Shown piece after piece: positions 34,087 to 42,573 of a stretch of DNA of 64,000 nucleotides. Made by a program: the position numbers and the translations under genes. Source of the stretch: Candidatus Marispirochaeta associata (GTDB lineage: Bacteria > Spirochaetota > Spirochaetia > JC444 > Marispirochaetaceae). Positions within the stretch are counted from its first letter, which is position 1; the number at the start of each line of letters is the position of its first letter. The stretch lies in the NCBI GenBank assembly GCA_001749745.1, contig JWTM01000273.1, positions 62,001-126,000 of the forward strand, in the 5' to 3' direction. The notes below the pieces were generated by a model, which was given only the letters and a program-made list of their open reading frames with translations, was not told where the DNA came from and searched no databases.

Positions 34087-35699
34087 GCTTCGATCTTCCC
34101 GGCGCCCTTATCCTGCTCACGGCGCTGCCCCTCCTGCTGATTCTGCATCTGCTGCTCCGGAGGCTCCGTCGCCGGGAGATCTCCTCCCTGCTCCTTTGGG
34201 AGCGAATCCTCAAGAAAAGGCGCAGGTCTCTGGCATCGCCCCGGATCCTCAACTCCCTCAGCGTGCTGCTTCAAGCGGCGGCGATTGTACTGATCGCCCT
34301 GGCGGCGGCCCAGCCGATACTGCAGTTCAAGTCCCGCGGACTCGAGGGCGGAACGCTTTTCGCTATCGATCTGAGCGCGAGTATGGCCGCCCGATCGGGA
34401 GAATCCACCCGGTTGGCAGAGGCCAAGAATCTGGCTCTGGCCGAAATCTCCGGCGCCCGCCCCCCCTATATCCTGGCCGCCATCGAGGAAGCCCCGCGTA
34501 TTATCCTGCAGCGTAGTCGCTCCGCAGTCGAGCTCACCCGGGAAATCCGCCGACTGAGCCCCCGGGCGATTGAGGCGGATACCGGGAAGGCTACCGAGGA
34601 GCTCCTCGCCTCCCTGGGGATGAACGGCCGCCGGGAGATCCGGATCTATACCGATCGACCGCGGCCGGAGGAGCTCTCCCCGGCGCGAAATCTTTCCTGG
34701 CATCAGATCGGCCAAGCCGAAGCAAACCGGGCCCTTCTGGCCCTGAACGCCGTTCCCGGGGATCAAGATTTTATCGTTCAGGCCGTAGTGGCCAACTTCA
34801 GCGAACTCCCGGCCCGGTTCAACCTGCAGCTGAGCGCAGAGGATACCCCCCTCGAGCCGCGTAGACTGGAGCTCGATGCCGGGCAACAGCGAGAGATCCT
34901 CTTTCGCATTCCCGCCAGTCACCGCTATATTGCTGCCCGACTGGACGGTTCCGACTCTCTCGCCCTTGACGATCAGGCTGAGCTTTATCTCCGCCCCGAT
35001 CCTCTGCGGGTAGAGATGATCGGCGTACCCGATCCCTTTCTCGCGGCGGCCTTAGGCGCATTGGAGCGAGGAGGATTAATTGCGAGAACCGAGAGGGCAG
35101 CTCTGGCACTCCGACCGCCGAATCTTCGAATCGTGACCGCCCCGCCCGCGGAGGAAACGGAGAACCTTTTCATTCCGTCGATCCGCTTCGGGGTCTATCC
35201 GACCATGGCCGGGATTCAAAAAGCGGGAACGGTCGAATCGGCCGCCGCCTTTTCTCTGCTAGAGTCCTATGCACCGTCCCTCTTCCGCGTCGCCCGGGCC
35301 GATGTGCTCTCTCTTCCCCCCCTCGCCACCCCGCTCTATGCGGCCGGCTCTATCCCGCTGATCTCGCGACTGGAGACGGGCGCCGGGCACATCCTCTTCC
35401 ACTTCCGCTTGACCGACTCTGATCTACCCCTCAGGGAGGAGTTTCCCCTACTCCTGGCCCAGGCGGTGCAGGAACTGAGCGGACGTACGCAAGACCTGCG
35501 CATCTTCCGGGCTAGACTCCCGGGAGCGGCGGAATCGGATCTCCGGACCGCTTACAGCTCTCAGGTCGAAGCTCCGGAGAAGATTCGGGTCGTGGCCGGT
35601 CAAGAGAGAAGCTTCCGACTCCTGCGCCTGCTGGCCGCTCTGGCCGCGGTCTGCCTGGTAGCCGAAGCCACCCTCCAGGCCCGGAGGTGGAAGGAATGA
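34083..35699 (+). CDS. BatA-like membrane protein with vWA domain
   Basis: 538 residues, GTG start at the four-base overlap GTGA. The N-terminus (about 1-80) is the BatA-type membrane region: FDLPGALILLTALPLLLILHLLLRRLRRREISSLLLWE, with the second membrane helix at about 57-76. A vWA domain follows, with metal-site DLSASMA (about 97-103) and further strands to about 190. The middle is beta-rich and the last membrane helix (about 515-532) anchors the C-terminus. It fits the Bat/aerotolerance-type membrane vWA proteins. The domain is likely periplasmic, facing the first gene's product. Confidence 0.85.
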   Translation: MSFDLPGALILLTALPLLLILHLLLRRLRRREISSLLLWERILKKRRRSLASPRILNSLSVLLQAAAIVLIALAAAQPILQFKSRGLEGGTLFAIDLSASMAARSGESTRLAEAKNLALAEISGARPPYILAAIEEAPRIILQRSRSAVELTREIRRLSPRAIEADTGKATEELLASLGMNGRREIRIYTDRPRPEELSPARNLSWHQIGQAEANRALLALNAVPGDQDFIVQAVVANFSELPARFNLQLSAEDTPLEPRRLELDAGQQREILFRIPASHRYIAARLDGSDSLALDDQAELYLRPDPLRVEMIGVPDPFLAAALGALERGGLIARTERAALALRPPNLRIVTAPPAEETENLFIPSIRFGVYPTMAGIQKAGTVESAAAFSLLESYAPSLFRVARADVLSLPPLATPLYAAGSIPLISRLETGAGHILFHFRLTDSDLPLREEFPLLLAQAVQELSGRTQDLRIFRARLPGAAESDLRTAYSSQVEAPEKIRVVAGQERSFRLLRLLAALAAVCLVAEATLQARRWKE

Positions 35700-38281
35700 G
35701 AAACGGGCTCTTGCAAGCCTTCACCCGCCGAGATATAGCCTCGGATACCCCGAGTCGTCGAATCCGGATCTCCTTCCTGATCCTGCGCGGCATCACCCTG
35801 ATCCTCCTCTTGGCGACCGCAGTGGGGATAAGCCCCTTCAGTCGACCTCGAGAGCTTAAGAGTATCCTGCTGGTCGACCGCTCGGAGAGCATGGGAGTCG
35901 CCGGAAGCGGTCCGGAGCGAATCGAGCCCGCCCTCAACACCTTGACAGAGGTCGCTGAGAAGGACGGTCCGGTCAGCTACGGCTATTTCGCCGGCGACGT
36001 ATTCTTGAGCGATACCCCGCCCGACGAACTCCGTCTCGACGTCGAGATCCCGGGGGAGACCTGGATCGACCGGGCTATCAAAGCTGCCCTCAATGCCGAA
36101 CAGGGCGATGGAGAGCGCCGCATTCTTCTGGTCAGCGACGGGAAGGCCAGCGGGGGAAACGCGGCCGAGGTTGCCCGGCTGGCCGGCGAGATGGGAGTGC
36201 CGATCTACCCCTTTGCCCCGGCCCCTCCCCCCGCCTCAGGCGCCGAGCTGCTGCGAATAGAAAGTCCGTCCCGTATCGGCGAGGGAGAACCCTTCAGGAT
36301 ATCCGCCACTTATCGCAGCGGGGCGGAGGAACGGGCGGCGCTGATCCTTTTTCAAAACGGGAGGGAGATCGGGCGGGAAGAACTCGAGCTCCAGGCGAAC
36401 GGCGGCGAGCTGGAATACGAACTGCAGATCAGCGAGGGGGGACTCCACTCCATCGAGGCCGAGCTGAGACTCCCCTTCGATTCGAGACCCCCGATCCGCC
36501 TGGGCACGATGGTCTATGTTCAGGGGAGACCGTCGATCCTGCTCCTGTCGGGATCCGATGCGCGGAGTCCCGCGCTAGCAAGGGCCTTAAGAATCCAGGG
36601 TTTTCGGGTAGAGGAGCGGGATTCAATGGAGTTCTCCCGAGAGCTCGACCGGCTCGGCAACTACAACGCGCTGATCCTGAATGAGGTCCCCGCCTTCGAC
36701 CTCTCACTGGAATCGATGCGGACCATCGCCGCCTACGTACGCGACGGGGGCGGCGGCCTGGTAATGCTGGGCGGCGAGGGAAGCTTCGGCAGCGGCGGAT
36801 ACTACGAGACCCCCATCGAGGAGATCCTGCCGGTGGAGATGGATCCGGCGGCCTCCCTATTCGTTCCCACCCTGAGCATGCTGACCCTGCTCGACACCTC
36901 GGGCAGTATGGCCAAGCGTAATGACGCGGGGGAGAGTAAGCTGGATATCTTAACCGAGGCGGTGATCGCCGCGGCGGGGCTGTTGAATCCCGGCTTCCAG
37001 ATCGGCGTCATCGGCTTCGACGTCTCCCCGGAATGGATACTCCCCTTCACCCGGGCCGGCGAACAGCAGACTATTCGCGACGGTCTCGCCCGGCTCTCCG
37101 CCGGCGGCGGAACCGAGCTCTACCCGGCCTTGGAAGAGGCCTACCGCGGCCTGCTCTCCGCCTCCGCCGCGGTGAAGCATCTGATCGTCCTCTCCGACGG
37201 GCTGGTACAGGCAGCCCCTTTCGAAGAACTTGTTACGCGTATGGCGGACGACGGCATTACGATTACTACCGTGGCCATCGGCGCCGATGCGGACCGTCCC
37301 TTGTTGGAGAATATCGCCAGCTGGGGAAACGGCCGCAGCTACTACACCGCGACCATTGATTCGACGCCTCGGATCTTCGCCTCGGAGTCGATGATCGTAG
37401 CCAAGCGCATGCTTCAGAACGAGGTCTTTTTTCCCCGGCTGGAAAGCCCTCATCCGATCCTGCAGGGCTTCGACGAGAACGAGCTCCCGCCGCTTTTCGG
37501 TTTTCAATCGGTCTATCCCAAACAGCAGGCCCAAACCCTGCTGACGGCGGTCGACGCCAGTCCGCTCTTGTCGGTCTTCAGACCGGGTCTGGGGAGAACG
37601 ACGGCCTTCACCTCCGGCTTCGATTCAGTATGGGGCAGGGAGTGGATCGCTTGGGAGCGCTTTCCCAGATTCGTCGCGCAACTGGTCCGCTGGACCGCCC
37701 GGCCGGGAGGGAGTCAGCAGGATCGGCTCAGGGTAGCGAGAAGAGAATCGGGAGCCGTGGCGATACTGGAGGTTCGGGATTCCCGGGGGGAACCACGCAG
37801 CCTCGAGAACCCCTTGCTCATCATAGAATCATCCCGCGGTATGAATAAGCTCGCTCTGAAGGCCGACGCACCCGGACGCTACAGCGTCGAATTGAATGAT
37901 ATAGCCTCCGGTGAAATCCGGATCTCCGCCTACGACGACCGCTTCCTCGGCATGGCGGGTTTCATCAACAGTACCGCTCGGGAACGACGGCCGGGACCGG
38001 CCGACACCCGGCTCCTGCGCACTATCGCCGAGTCGAGCGGCGGCCGGATGTTGAGCGCTCCAGAGGAGCTCTCCCGCTACGGTCCCTCGAACGCCCGGGA
38101 ACCCAGACCGATCCCGCTGCTCTATCTGACCGCGGCCCTTCTGCTGCTGCTGATAGACGTACTCCTGCGTCTTGCCGCCGGCAAGGGCGACGGCGGAGTG
38201 AGTACCCCCGATCTGGCCGAGAAGATCGAGGCCCAACGCGCCCGGGATCGGCGGCGGGATCCGAGTTTCTGGTTCGGCTGA
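35696..38281 (+). CDS. Large membrane protein with two vWA domains and GATase-like fold
   Basis: 861 residues. Two N-terminal membrane-proximal segments, then a vWA domain with metal-site DRSESMG (about 62-68) and VSDGKASGG, an Ig-like stretch, a class I glutamine-amidotransferase-like domain (about 280-375; ILLLSGSD, AYVRDGGGGLVMLGGEGSFG) that has no catalytic Cys, and a second vWA (about 400-580) with a full MIDAS: DTSGSMAKR, GGGTELYPAL, VLSDGLV. A further barrel-like region and a C-terminal membrane helix (about 810-830) follow. The ATG at 35696 overlaps the previous stop by four bases and has GGAGG eight bases upstream; a GTG at 35687 is less likely. It is the last gene of the seven-gene chain. 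Confidence 0.9.
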   Translation: MRNGLLQAFTRRDIASDTPSRRIRISFLILRGITLILLLATAVGISPFSRPRELKSILLVDRSESMGVAGSGPERIEPALNTLTEVAEKDGPVSYGYFAGDVFLSDTPPDELRLDVEIPGETWIDRAIKAALNAEQGDGERRILLVSDGKASGGNAAEVARLAGEMGVPIYPFAPAPPPASGAELLRIESPSRIGEGEPFRISATYRSGAEERAALILFQNGREIGREELELQANGGELEYELQISEGGLHSIEAELRLPFDSRPPIRLGTMVYVQGRPSILLLSGSDARSPALARALRIQGFRVEERDSMEFSRELDRLGNYNALILNEVPAFDLSLESMRTIAAYVRDGGGGLVMLGGEGSFGSGGYYETPIEEILPVEMDPAASLFVPTLSMLTLLDTSGSMAKRNDAGESKLDILTEAVIAAAGLLNPGFQIGVIGFDVSPEWILPFTRAGEQQTIRDGLARLSAGGGTELYPALEEAYRGLLSASAAVKHLIVLSDGLVQAAPFEELVTRMADDGITITTVAIGADADRPLLENIASWGNGRSYYTATIDSTPRIFASESMIVAKRMLQNEVFFPRLESPHPILQGFDENELPPLFGFQSVYPKQQAQTLLTAVDASPLLSVFRPGLGRTTAFTSGFDSVWGREWIAWERFPRFVAQLVRWTARPGGSQQDRLRVARRESGAVAILEVRDSRGEPRSLENPLLIIESSRGMNKLALKADAPGRYSVELNDIASGEIRISAYDDRFLGMAGFINSTARERRPGPADTRLLRTIAESSGGRMLSAPEELSRYGPSNAREPRPIPLLYLTAALLLLLIDVLLRLAAGKGDGGVSTPDLAEKIEAQRARDRRRDPSFWFG

Positions 38282-38350
38282 TACTTGATCATAATAGTAG
38301 TGTTTAGTACCTTGTACGCATCCTGGGAATTCCCCGATAAAGGAGCTCTT

Positions 38351-38845
38351 ATGACTGAAGTTATCTACTGGGCCGGCTGGATCGGCGGCATCGCTATCGG
38401 CATATACGGATTGGCGCAATTTATCATAACCGGCAAGCTGCTGGGCGTTTCGACCGGTTTCGGGAATGTCTGCGGCTTGGTCAGTCGAAATCCCTTCTTC
38501 CACAGCGGGAAATATGCGGATAATCTCAACTGGCGGCTCTGGTTTCTGATCGGGATTCCCCTCGGCGGATTGATCGCCGCCCTTACCTCCCCGGGACCGA
38601 TAGAACTCTCCTTCTCCTTAGGCCTTCTCTACGACTCGGTCCTGCCTCAAACCTTGGCGCTGAAACTACTGGTCCTCTTAAGCGGCGGGGTGATGATCGG
38701 ATACGGGAGCCGACTGGCGGGGGGCTGCACCAGCGGCCACTCGATCAGCGGACTGGCTCTGCTCAATCCGCCGAGCATCCTCGCTTCGGCCGGCTTCTTC
38801 GCCGGCGGAATCATCATGGTGCAGATTCTGTTTCGCGTACTTTAG
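38351..38845 (+). CDS. YeeE/YedE family sulfur transporter, N-terminal half
   Basis: 164 residues with about four membrane helices. GYGSRLAGGCTSGHSISGLALLNPPS is the hallmark of this family, whose characterised members carry thiosulfate or related sulfur compounds across the inner membrane; the Cys in GGCTSGH is the conserved transport cysteine. In thiosulfate carriers such as TsuA both halves are fused; here the second half is a separate gene 10 bases on. The ATG at 38351 has AGGAG; the frame extends upstream to 38285 without one. The gap 38282-38350 shows only an AT-rich stretch. It is downstream of, and may be read through from, the vWA operon. Confidence 0.88.
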   Translation: MTEVIYWAGWIGGIAIGIYGLAQFIITGKLLGVSTGFGNVCGLVSRNPFFHSGKYADNLNWRLWFLIGIPLGGLIAALTSPGPIELSFSLGLLYDSVLPQTLALKLLVLLSGGVMIGYGSRLAGGCTSGHSISGLALLNPPSILASAGFFAGGIIMVQILFRVL

Positions 38846-38855
38846 GAGGGAGAAG

Positions 38856-39284
38856 ATGAAACGAATACTCTTCATTCTATTCGGTGCAGCCTTCGGCTTC
38901 CTCTTAAGCCGCGCCGGGGCGACAACCTACGATTTCTACGCCGAGCTCTTTCTCTTTCGTGATCTGCAGCTCCTCTATGTAATCCTCGCCGCGGCGGCAA
39001 CCGGTTTCGTCGGTCTTTCTGTCAGTCGACTCATCCAGGCTAAGGAGCTGATCTCCGGCGCGCCCCTCGACTATGTGAAGAAACCCTACAAGAAGGGGCT
39101 GATTCCCGGATCGCTGATATTCGGCCTGGGCTGGGGACTGGCAGGGGCATGTCCCGGAACCGCCTTGGCCATGCTAGGCGAAGGCAAGCTGGGGGCGGGG
39201 GTAACGATAATCGGCATCCTCATCGGGGTCTATCTGCACGGAGTACAGGAATCGAAAAAGGGGCTGAAAAAGAGCGGAAATTGA
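38856..39284 (+). CDS. YeeE/YedE family sulfur transporter, C-terminal half
   Basis: 142 residues with about four membrane helices, matching the second repeat of YeeE/YedE (DUF6691-like). The key loop is GLGWGLAGACPGTALAMLGEG, again with the conserved cysteine. A two-gene split of this transporter is common in bacteria. GGAGG sits before the ATG. It should assemble with the preceding half. The substrate (thiosulfate, sulfide or another sulfur anion) is not determined; the CoA-disulfide reductase with rhodanese domains at 24.5 kb is a possible functional link within the cell. Confidence 0.88.
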   Translation: MKRILFILFGAAFGFLLSRAGATTYDFYAELFLFRDLQLLYVILAAAATGFVGLSVSRLIQAKELISGAPLDYVKKPYKKGLIPGSLIFGLGWGLAGACPGTALAMLGEGKLGAGVTIIGILIGVYLHGVQESKKGLKKSGN

Positions 39285-39286
39285 TC

Positions 39287-39292
39287 TATACT
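39287..39292 (+). promoter_or_regulatory. -10 box of the FecR-domain gene
   Basis: TATACT ends seven bases before the ATG at 39300, which lacks a Shine-Dalgarno. The -35 (CTGAAA, 39264-39269) is poor. It suggests this gene has its own leaderless transcript in addition to read-through. Confidence 0.45.
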
Positions 39293-39299
39293 CGGATTG

Positions 39300-40958
39300 A
39301 TGACCGAGAGCTCGGGAGTAAAAAAGTTTCTCCTCGCCGTGGCGGGCCTTTTGTTGGGCCTGCTGCTTTACACGTTCTATATTCTCGGCGGAATCATGAC
39401 CTTCGCCGGTCTCTTAGTGGAGCGGGCCACCGTTCCGGTGCCTCAAGCATCCCTGCAACAACCTGCAAGCGACCTGAGGACGGAGCTGCTTGCATTTCTC
39501 GGTCAAATAGAGCTGGGCGGCATGGCCCAGATCGACGAGGAGTCGGTTAACCGTTTGGCAGCTAGGGCAATCCTGGAACTTCCGGCGGACCAGCCTATAA
39601 GAGTCCACCGGGCCAGACTCGATCTTGAGTCGGCAGAACTGGATGCCGAGCTCTTAGTCGGGATAACAGCTCCGCCGACATCTCAGGCGGGTCCCTTCCG
39701 CCTGCGGCCTCTGGCGGCCAATATTGCCCTCAACCTGCATGCCGTACCGGGCGAACAGGGACTGCTTCTCTCACTGGAGGAGCTCCGTCTCGGCCGTCTG
39801 CGGCTGCCCCTTGAGCGGATTGAGGAGTATCTTACCGCTACCGACTTGAGCGAATGGGGACTGCCCCTGGTGAAACAGTCCTCCCTGGCCTATAGCCTGC
39901 CCTACGAACTCCTGGGCGGGCCGCTTCCGGCGGCTCTGAATCTGGAGGGGCTGGAAATCCGCACAGATGCCCTGGCCGTCCGATTACGGGTCGATCGAGC
40001 CCTTCAGCGGGAGCTTTTGGATGAGACAGTGCCGCTTCTGCGCGAACAGGGCGCGGCTCTGGTTGCGGCTGTAGCCGCCGCCTTCCCCGATGGAGAAGAG
40101 GGATTGCTGGAGGAGGTTCAAGCCCTGGCGGCCCTGGCGGAGGAGAGAAGTCTGATTCCCGAATCGGCCAGCGCGCTGGTAAGCTATGTGGAGAATCAGG
40201 TCTGGGCCGAGCCGCCCAAGGGCGAGCGTTTCATCCCCGGCCCCGGCACCGATCTCTTTGCGGGGACTCTCCTCGAGACCGGCGAGGCCTCGTACATCGA
40301 GATGATCCTCCGGGACAAGAGCGTCCTGAAGATAGGAGAAAATACCCGCTTCTCCCTGGATGAACTTCCTGCGGAGGATACCCCAAAAGCGCGCTTCTCC
40401 CTCCTCTCCGGTGCGGTCCGCGCCCGGGTAGCCAAGGCGCTGCAACCTGATTACGCCTTCCAGACTCCCAGCGCCGTCTGTGGCGTACGGGGGACGGACC
40501 TGAGCATCGAGCTGGCCGACGGTCGCTCCCTGGCCTTGAGCGTTCTCGAAGGCAGCGTCGCCCTTATTCCGGAATCCGGCGGAGAGACCAGGGTTGAAGC
40601 AGGCAGACAGATCTCGGCCGATCGTAAAGCGCTGCAGCGTGGAACACACTTAAGTTCGCGGGCAATCGACGCGAACGAGCAGCGCCGTCTGGAGGAGAAG
40701 CTCTCCGTCGTCAGCCACCCCGAGGACGCCGCCGCTGTTCGTGAAGAACGCCGCTTCTGGCTTACTATGGACGGTCTCAAAGGGCTTGTTACCCGGATCG
40801 CGATGATGGAAGACGAGAAACGGGAGCGCCTCGGAACCGAGCTCGAGGAGCGATTGGATGCGGATGCTATCGACCGCAGCTTCGAACGTCTTATGGGGAA
40901 CCCTGAGTTTGCAGCTATGATAGAATCATTCGGGATTGAGGGGATTCCCTATCCATGA
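39300..40958 (+). CDS. FecR-domain envelope protein
   Basis: 552 residues. One N-terminal membrane anchor (about 8-30), then about 280 residues of extracytoplasmic, Leu/Glu-rich sequence with no known domain, a FecR domain (about 335-440: IEMILRDKSVLKIGENTRFSLDEL, SGAVRARVAKAL, YAFQTPSAVCGVRGTDLSIELADG), and a helical C-terminus. FecR domains usually sit in the periplasm and pass signals to ECF sigma factors, or act as carbohydrate- or wall-associated sensors; no sigma gene is near. The TTG at 39297 precedes this ATG in frame. A small membrane protein follows 18 bases later. Confidence 0.75.
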   Translation: MTESSGVKKFLLAVAGLLLGLLLYTFYILGGIMTFAGLLVERATVPVPQASLQQPASDLRTELLAFLGQIELGGMAQIDEESVNRLAARAILELPADQPIRVHRARLDLESAELDAELLVGITAPPTSQAGPFRLRPLAANIALNLHAVPGEQGLLLSLEELRLGRLRLPLERIEEYLTATDLSEWGLPLVKQSSLAYSLPYELLGGPLPAALNLEGLEIRTDALAVRLRVDRALQRELLDETVPLLREQGAALVAAVAAAFPDGEEGLLEEVQALAALAEERSLIPESASALVSYVENQVWAEPPKGERFIPGPGTDLFAGTLLETGEASYIEMILRDKSVLKIGENTRFSLDELPAEDTPKARFSLLSGAVRARVAKALQPDYAFQTPSAVCGVRGTDLSIELADGRSLALSVLEGSVALIPESGGETRVEAGRQISADRKALQRGTHLSSRAIDANEQRRLEEKLSVVSHPEDAAAVREERRFWLTMDGLKGLVTRIAMMEDEKRERLGTELEERLDADAIDRSFERLMGNPEFAAMIESFGIEGIPYP

Positions 40959-40976
40959 TGAGGAGTAGAAAAGATC

Positions 40977-41225
40977 ATGTCCGATGAAGCACCCAGCACC
41001 TCGCTTCAGAAATATCTGCTGCGATTATTAATCCTCGGAATTCCGGTGATCAATGTTGTGGCCGCGGTATTATGGGGATTCGCCGGCCGGAACGAGGAGA
41101 CTCAGAATTTCGGCCGGGCCGCTCTGACGGTTATTGTCGTCTTCGGCGTGCTCACCCTGATTTCAGGACTGGTCGCCTTTACCTTCCTCTCCTCCCGGCT
41201 CTTTGAGTTCCTGCCCCAGGGTTAA
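40977..41225 (+). CDS. Small two-helix membrane protein
   Basis: 82 residues with two membrane helices (about 12-37 and 48-70) and a short charged loop (GRNEETQNFGRAA) between them. The NEETQNFGRAAL pattern is like the inter-helix loop in small DUF4870-type membrane proteins, but the match is by eye only. GAGGAG precedes the ATG. It follows the FecR-domain gene and is probably co-transcribed. Function unknown. Confidence 0.65.
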   Translation: MSDEAPSTSLQKYLLRLLILGIPVINVVAAVLWGFAGRNEETQNFGRAALTVIVVFGVLTLISGLVAFTFLSSRLFEFLPQG

Positions 41226-41250
41226 TTGCTAATATATACAAAATTTGATC

Positions 41251-41279
41251 TTGCACTATTATTACTATTGTGGTAAATT
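41251..41279 (+). promoter_or_regulatory. Promoter of the HisKA_2 kinase gene
   Basis: TTGCAC (41251-41256), a 17-base spacer and TAAATT (41274-41279), about 31 bases before the GTG at 41311. Confidence 0.6.
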
Positions 41280-41310
41280 ACTCCAAGAACTCTAACAGCT
41301 TGGGGAGCAT

Positions 41311-42573
41311 GTGCGTCTTATCAACCCTCTCTATCTCTATCCCCGGTCGGTTGCATTACTCCAGAAGGCCCGTCGAAGGATTACCCAAACCATCTCGCTC
41401 TTAATTCTCGGGAGCGCGATGCTGCTCTGGATCGTGCATCTGCTTATAGGCGAGAGCTCACCCGCATATTATCTCTCCTTTGCCCTGCTGGCCGCGACCT
41501 CTTCGAGCTCCGCCGTTCTAGGCTACCTGAAGAGAGACGCAGCGGCCCACGCGGTGCTGGTGGGAGGACTCTTCGTTTTGGCTGCGGGCAGCGTCTACTT
41601 CCCCATGTCCGCCCACAACGTAAGCATATACTATGGAACCGCCGGCGTACTCTGGCTCTTCATCGCCCTGCTCAGCACCCTCTTTTTAAGGCAGTGGATC
41701 AGCCACCTCTCGATAACTCTACTGTGGCTCCACAGCGCCGTAGCGCTGCCGCTCCTGCATCCCCGGGAGTATTGGGGACCCCTCCCCTACATGATCATGC
41801 TTAGCTTCGTGGCCTCAATGGTGCTTTTCTACCTGCAGCACTTCCTGCTGGAGCTTATCGAGGGGCTTATGATGAGCAAACAGCAGACTGAAATCTCCAA
41901 GCAGGCCCTAGCCAAGGCCCTGACCGAGAAGGAGATTTTATTGAAAGAGGTTCATCACCGAGTGAAGAACAATCTACAGGTGATCTCCAGCCTGCTCAAT
42001 CTTCACGCCGAATCCGCACACGATAGCGCCAGCGCCGCGGTACTCAGCGCCAGCCAGGGACGTGTGCGTTCCATGGCCCTGGTGCATGAGGAACTCTATC
42101 AGTCGAAAAACCTCAACTCTATCTGTTTGAAAGAGTATGTAATCGATCTCATACGGATTATCGAGATCAGCTACCGACCGTCAGGCCTCGATCTGGAGAC
42201 CGAGTTCAGCATCGACGAGATCGAGCTCGATCCTGATACGGCTCTGCCCCTCGGCCTGGTACTAAACGAGCTCTTGACGAATATCTATAAACACGCCTTT
42301 ACAGGCCTTAGCAGCTCCAAGCTTCAGGTCGAGATTTTAAGGGAGGAGGATGAGATAGGAATCATCCTCCGCGACTGGGGCCGCGGCCTGCCCGAGGATT
42401 TTAACCTCCAAGCGACTGCTTCCATGGGCACCCTGCTGATCACTTCCCTCATCGAACAGTTGGGCGGAACGATAGCGATAATCCCCGCCTCGGTAGGCAC
42501 GGAAGCGAGGATTACCCTGCCCTACGCGCCCTCACCCCGAACCGAACGGGCGGTCTTGGAGCGTCTGTCGTAG
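41311..42573 (+). CDS. Membrane sensor histidine kinase, HisKA_2 type
   Basis: 420 residues, GTG start with GGGGAG upstream. Six membrane helices fill residues 25-182 with no extended loop, so it probably senses within the membrane. A short coiled coil joins to HisKA_2 (H215 or H216 in EVHHRVKNNLQVISSLLNLHA) and a HATPase with LNELLTNIYKHAF and RDWGRGL. HisKA_2 kinases often pair with ANTAR or general-stress response regulators, none of which is adjacent, so its partner is elsewhere. Its last 52 bases overlap the convergent RND permease gene. Confidence 0.9.
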   Translation: MRLINPLYLYPRSVALLQKARRRITQTISLLILGSAMLLWIVHLLIGESSPAYYLSFALLAATSSSSAVLGYLKRDAAAHAVLVGGLFVLAAGSVYFPMSAHNVSIYYGTAGVLWLFIALLSTLFLRQWISHLSITLLWLHSAVALPLLHPREYWGPLPYMIMLSFVASMVLFYLQHFLLELIEGLMMSKQQTEISKQALAKALTEKEILLKEVHHRVKNNLQVISSLLNLHAESAHDSASAAVLSASQGRVRSMALVHEELYQSKNLNSICLKEYVIDLIRIIEISYRPSGLDLETEFSIDEIELDPDTALPLGLVLNELLTNIYKHAFTGLSSSKLQVEILREEDEIGIILRDWGRGLPEDFNLQATASMGTLLITSLIEQLGGTIAIIPASVGTEARITLPYAPSPRTERAVLERLS

